In this document: one piece after another, positions 61,793 through 64,000 of the stretch | How the letters are laid out: every line of letters begins with the position of its first letter | Numbering within the stretch: position 1 is the first letter of the stretch | Assembly: GCA_030427205.1 (NCBI GenBank) | Contig: JAUHXC010000003.1 | Coordinates: 186,001 to 250,000, forward strand | From: a bacterium | Lineage (GTDB): Bacteria > Myxococcota_A > Bradymonadia > UBA7976 > UBA1532 | Direction of reading: 5' to 3' | Length of the DNA stretch: 64,000 nt | Translations under genes and position numbers: made by a program | The notes under the pieces: generated by a model | Database searches by the model: none | Told to the model about the DNA's origin: nothing | What the model saw: the letters and a program-made list of their open reading frames with translations, nothing else

Positions 61793-62201
61793 TCGCCGCG
61801 AGAACGGCGGGAAGACGCCTGCCGCGGGCGGGCATCGAGGCCGCCGAGTAGACCGAAGCCGCCCGCCGCCCCCGCTGCGCCCTTCGAAAGCCCACGGGCG
61901 CGGGCTCCGCCGGTTGGCCGTCGACGATCCGGTGACATCTGGATGACAAGGGGGCCGCGCGTCGCGCTGCGCCCATGCGCGTGTGTCAGGCGCCGACCGG
62001 CGACGGCGAGCCCCGTCGCGCCGTTCGTGCGTCGTCCAGCGCTCTTCATCGCTGGTCCCGGGCCGGGTTCCTGCTGTCACGGTTCGTGTCTGCAGGGTGC
62101 TTCATGCTGACATTTCATCGCCCTGACAGCGGGGCGTCCGCGCTTGCCAGCCGTCTTCGATCTGAACTACGCTCGTCCCGCAATACATGCGGAGGGCCAG
62201 C
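61793..62201. promoter_or_regulatory. 409-bp intergenic region with clustered TGACA/TGTCA motifs
   Basis: No gene seen. TGACA occurs at 61933, 61944, 62108 and 62124, and its complement TGTCA at 61984 and 62075. Further TGACA copies follow in the next gene's signal region (62218, 62251). The 12-mer TCATGCTGACAT occurs at 62102-62113 and again at 62245-62256. It probably contains the promoter of the TPR/kinase pair. Confidence 0.4.
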
Positions 62202-63056
62202 GTGATTCGAGTTCTGCTGACAGGTGTGTCGCTTGCAGTATGTCTCATGCTGACATATTCGACCGCGTCGGCTCAGGCTGTCGAGCGGTCCGTCGGCGCC
62301 GAGGCGCCCGCCGCGGCGGATGCCGAGCTCGCCGCCCGCATCGCCGCGCTGTCCGAGCAGGGCAACGCGGCGGTCGAAGCCGGCCGGGGCAAAGCCGGGG
62401 TCGAGCTGTATCTGCAGGCCTACGCCCTCGATCCGAGCCAGGCCACGTTGCTGTACAACATCGCGCTCACCTACCACCGCGTCGTCGGCGACGTCGATCT
62501 GGCGGTGAGCTACTACGGGCGCTTCCTCAAGGCGCCGGGCGCCGATCCGGCGCTGCTCGGGCCGGCGACCCAGGCGATGGTCGCGCTGCAAGAGGTGCGC
62601 AAGCTGGAGCGCGAAGCGGAGGCGGAGGCACGCCGGCTGATCGAGGCGCGGGAGACGGCGGACCGGCGCGATCCGCCGGTCGTGGACGGGACCGAGCGTC
62701 CCGCCAACGGGCCGCAGACGCCGCCGCTGGGGCTCGCTGAGCCGCGGGCCGACGATCCGCCGCCGCCGTCGAGCGCGCCATGGGTCCTCGTGGGCGTCGG
62801 CGGGACGATCGCCGTGGTCGGCGGCGCGATCGGGCTCTTCACGGCGGCCGACCACGGCGTATTCGCCGACAGCGATCTCTACGACGAGAAGCGCGGGCTC
62901 GCCGATCGTGGTCGACCGCTCGGCCTCGGCGCCGACATCGCGGTGGGTGCGGGGGTGGCGCTGGCGCTCACCGGCCTGTTCTGGTGGGCGGTGGCCGACG
63001 AGCGCCCCGCGGTCTCCGCTGGCACGGGCCTGCCCGCGGCCACGCTGACGTGGTGA
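62202..63056 (+). CDS. Secreted/anchored TPR-like protein coupled to a kinase gene
   Basis: Protein of 284 residues. A GTG start 6 nt after GGAGG gives a clean signal peptide (MIRVLLTGVSLAVCLMLTYS, cleavage after ASAQA). An ATG at 62187 is in frame but has no ribosome site. Residues ~40-120 are TPR-like (GKAGVELYLQAYALDPSQAT, LLYNIALTYHRV). A Glu/Arg helix and Pro-rich linker follow, then two hydrophobic segments near the C-terminus (VLVGVGGTIAVVGGAIGLFT and ADIAVGAGVALALTGLFWWA). This layout is common beside Ser/Thr kinases in Myxococcota. The stop overlaps the next start by 4 nt (GTGA). Confidence 0.75.
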   Translation: MIRVLLTGVSLAVCLMLTYSTASAQAVERSVGAEAPAAADAELAARIAALSEQGNAAVEAGRGKAGVELYLQAYALDPSQATLLYNIALTYHRVVGDVDLAVSYYGRFLKAPGADPALLGPATQAMVALQEVRKLEREAEAEARRLIEARETADRRDPPVVDGTERPANGPQTPPLGLAEPRADDPPPPSSAPWVLVGVGGTIAVVGGAIGLFTAADHGVFADSDLYDEKRGLADRGRPLGLGADIAVGAGVALALTGLFWWAVADERPAVSAGTGLPAATLTW

Positions 63057-64000
63057 GCGGCGAGTGGCTCTGCGGGCGCTGCGGGCATCGGGGCGCGGCG
63101 CCGATGCCGCCGCGATGCCCGCTCGATCGGGGGCGGGTGGTGCCCGACCTCGGCGGCCGACGATTCGACGGGCGCTATGTGGTGCGTGATCTGCTCGGCG
63201 TCGGCGGCATGGGCAGCGCGGTCTGGCGCGCCCGCCAGGAGTCGACCCGGCGCGACGTCGCGATCAAGTTCCTGCCCGAAGCGGAGCCCGAGTCGGCGCG
63301 TCGCTTCGAGCGCGGCGCGCAGCTGGCCTCGAACCTCAACCACCCGCACATCGTCACGGTGCACGACTACGGCTCGACCGACGACGGCGGCCTGTTTCTG
63401 GTCATGGAGCTGCTCGAGGGTCGCGAGCTGACCGAGGTGCTCGCGGCCCACGATCGGCTGCTGCCCGAGACGGCCCTGCGGCTGGCCGATCAGGCGCTGC
63501 AGGCGCTGGGTCACGCCCATCGGCAGCGGGTCGTGCACCGCGACATCAAGCCGGGCAACCTGTTCATCGTCGAGCACGAGGACGAGCCGCCGACCCTCAA
63601 GGTGCTCGACTTCGGCATCGCGCGGTTCTTCGAGGACGAGGACGAGCCCTCGGGCGGGCTGGCGGATCGGGTCGACGGCGACGTCACGACCGTGCGCAAG
63701 ATCTGCGGCACGCCGCGCTACATGTCGCCCGAGCAGATCGCGCGCCAGCCGGTGGACGGCCGGACCGACCTCTACTCGCTGGGCGTGGTGCTCTATCAGT
63801 GCCTGACCGGCCGCACGCCGTTCAATGGCGACCTGGCGCAGCTCTTGTACAGCCACCTGCACGTCGAGCCGGCGCCGCTGCGCGCGGTGCGCGGCGATGT
63901 GCATCCCCTGTTCGAGAGCGTGGTGCTGCGGGCCATGGCCAAGACGCCCGATGCCCGCTTCGCCTCGGCGCGGCAGATGCGGTCGACGCTCTACGACCTG
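63053..64000 (+). CDS. Ser/Thr protein kinase with N-terminal zinc ribbon (3' end beyond window)
   Basis: The first 316 residues are in the window. The start is a GTG overlapping the previous stop. A zinc ribbon CGRCGHRGAAPMPPRCP opens the protein. The kinase follows: glycine loop LGVGGMGSAVW, ATP lysine in DVAIKFLPE, catalytic loop VHRDIKPGN, DFGIARF and MSPEQ. It carries an acidic insert (FEDEDEPSGG) in the activation segment and a full C-lobe (DLYSLGVVLYQCLTGRTPF). All catalytic residues are present. This is the PknB-like cytosolic kinase type; whatever lies C-terminal is outside the window. Confidence 0.9.
   Translation, partial: MSGEWLCGRCGHRGAAPMPPRCPLDRGRVVPDLGGRRFDGRYVVRDLLGVGGMGSAVWRARQESTRRDVAIKFLPEAEPESARRFERGAQLASNLNHPHIVTVHDYGSTDDGGLFLVMELLEGRELTEVLAAHDRLLPETALRLADQALQALGHAHRQRVVHRDIKPGNLFIVEHEDEPPTLKVLDFGIARFFEDEDEPSGGLADRVDGDVTTVRKICGTPRYMSPEQIARQPVDGRTDLYSLGVVLYQCLTGRTPFNGDLAQLLYSHLHVEPAPLRAVRGDVHPLFESVVLRAMAKTPDARFASARQMRSTLYDL

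Noticed and set aside
59414..62080. Minus-strand frame of 888 codons over the kinase gene
   Set aside because: It is a shadow of the TTG-initiated kinase gene, whose catalytic motifs are complete.

Overview
This 64 kb window is a piece of a high-GC Gram-negative chromosome. It carries an LptD-type outer-membrane LPS assembly protein, meso-diaminopimelate-type peptidoglycan genes and many lipobox-bearing, cysteine-rich, EF-hand/thrombospondin-3-like lipoproteins with Gly/Ala/Gln linkers. It also has Ser/Thr protein kinases and a very GC-biased third codon position. That combination suggests the Myxococcota/Bradymonadota side of the former Deltaproteobacteria. This is an inference from gene content; no rRNA marker is present.

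Layout. 1-11.5 kb: mixed housekeeping and secreted genes (YbiT-like ABC-F protein, NhaA antiporter, secreted beta-propeller, dynamin-like GTPase, DUF2007 protein, gamma-glutamyltransferase, an aerolysin-like candidate). 11.8-27.3 kb: a compact minus-strand division and cell-wall (dcw) operon read mraZ-rsmH-ftsL-ftsI-murE-murF-mraY-ftsW-murG-ddl-ftsQ-ftsA-ftsZ. Most neighbouring genes overlap by 1-17 nt. murD, murC and murB are absent from their usual places. A sigma70-like promoter and TGGNN repeats 5' of mraZ suggest MraZ autoregulation. 27.3-30.2 kb: a repeat-rich regulatory or accessory stretch with a GATC-rich island, a 21-bp tandem repeat, four TGTCAG motifs at exact 23-bp spacing, a pentapeptide-repeat membrane protein and a 160-bp imperfect palindrome. 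30.2-35.5 kb: amino-acid metabolism (threonine deaminase with ACT domain, SerB, cystathionine beta-synthase-like enzyme) plus a thiolase.

35.5-50.7 kb: surface and envelope functions. These are two large Cys-rich lipoproteins, LptD, a trypsin-fold lipoprotein whose catalytic His appears replaced, a YiiX-like papain-fold protein, another Cys-rich lipoprotein, a DUF4253 protein and a ~1000-residue VolA-like lipoprotein. 50.8-52.8 kb: a KefB/C-type cation/proton antiporter. 52.9-59.5 kb: a tightly coupled five-gene operon (AAA+/STAND-like ATPase, unknown protein, vWA protein, two large unknown proteins). The first two genes are visibly less GC-rich than their surroundings. This is the best candidate for an undescribed NTP-dependent system, plausibly a relative of the vWA-MoxR ternary conflict systems. 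59.5-64 kb: a FlaR-like P-loop kinase, a Ser/Thr kinase with TM2 and SHOCT domains, and a TPR protein coupled to a second Ser/Thr kinase that runs off the right edge.

Starts were chosen by ribosome-binding sites, signal peptides and family alignment remembered from known proteins. No database search was possible.
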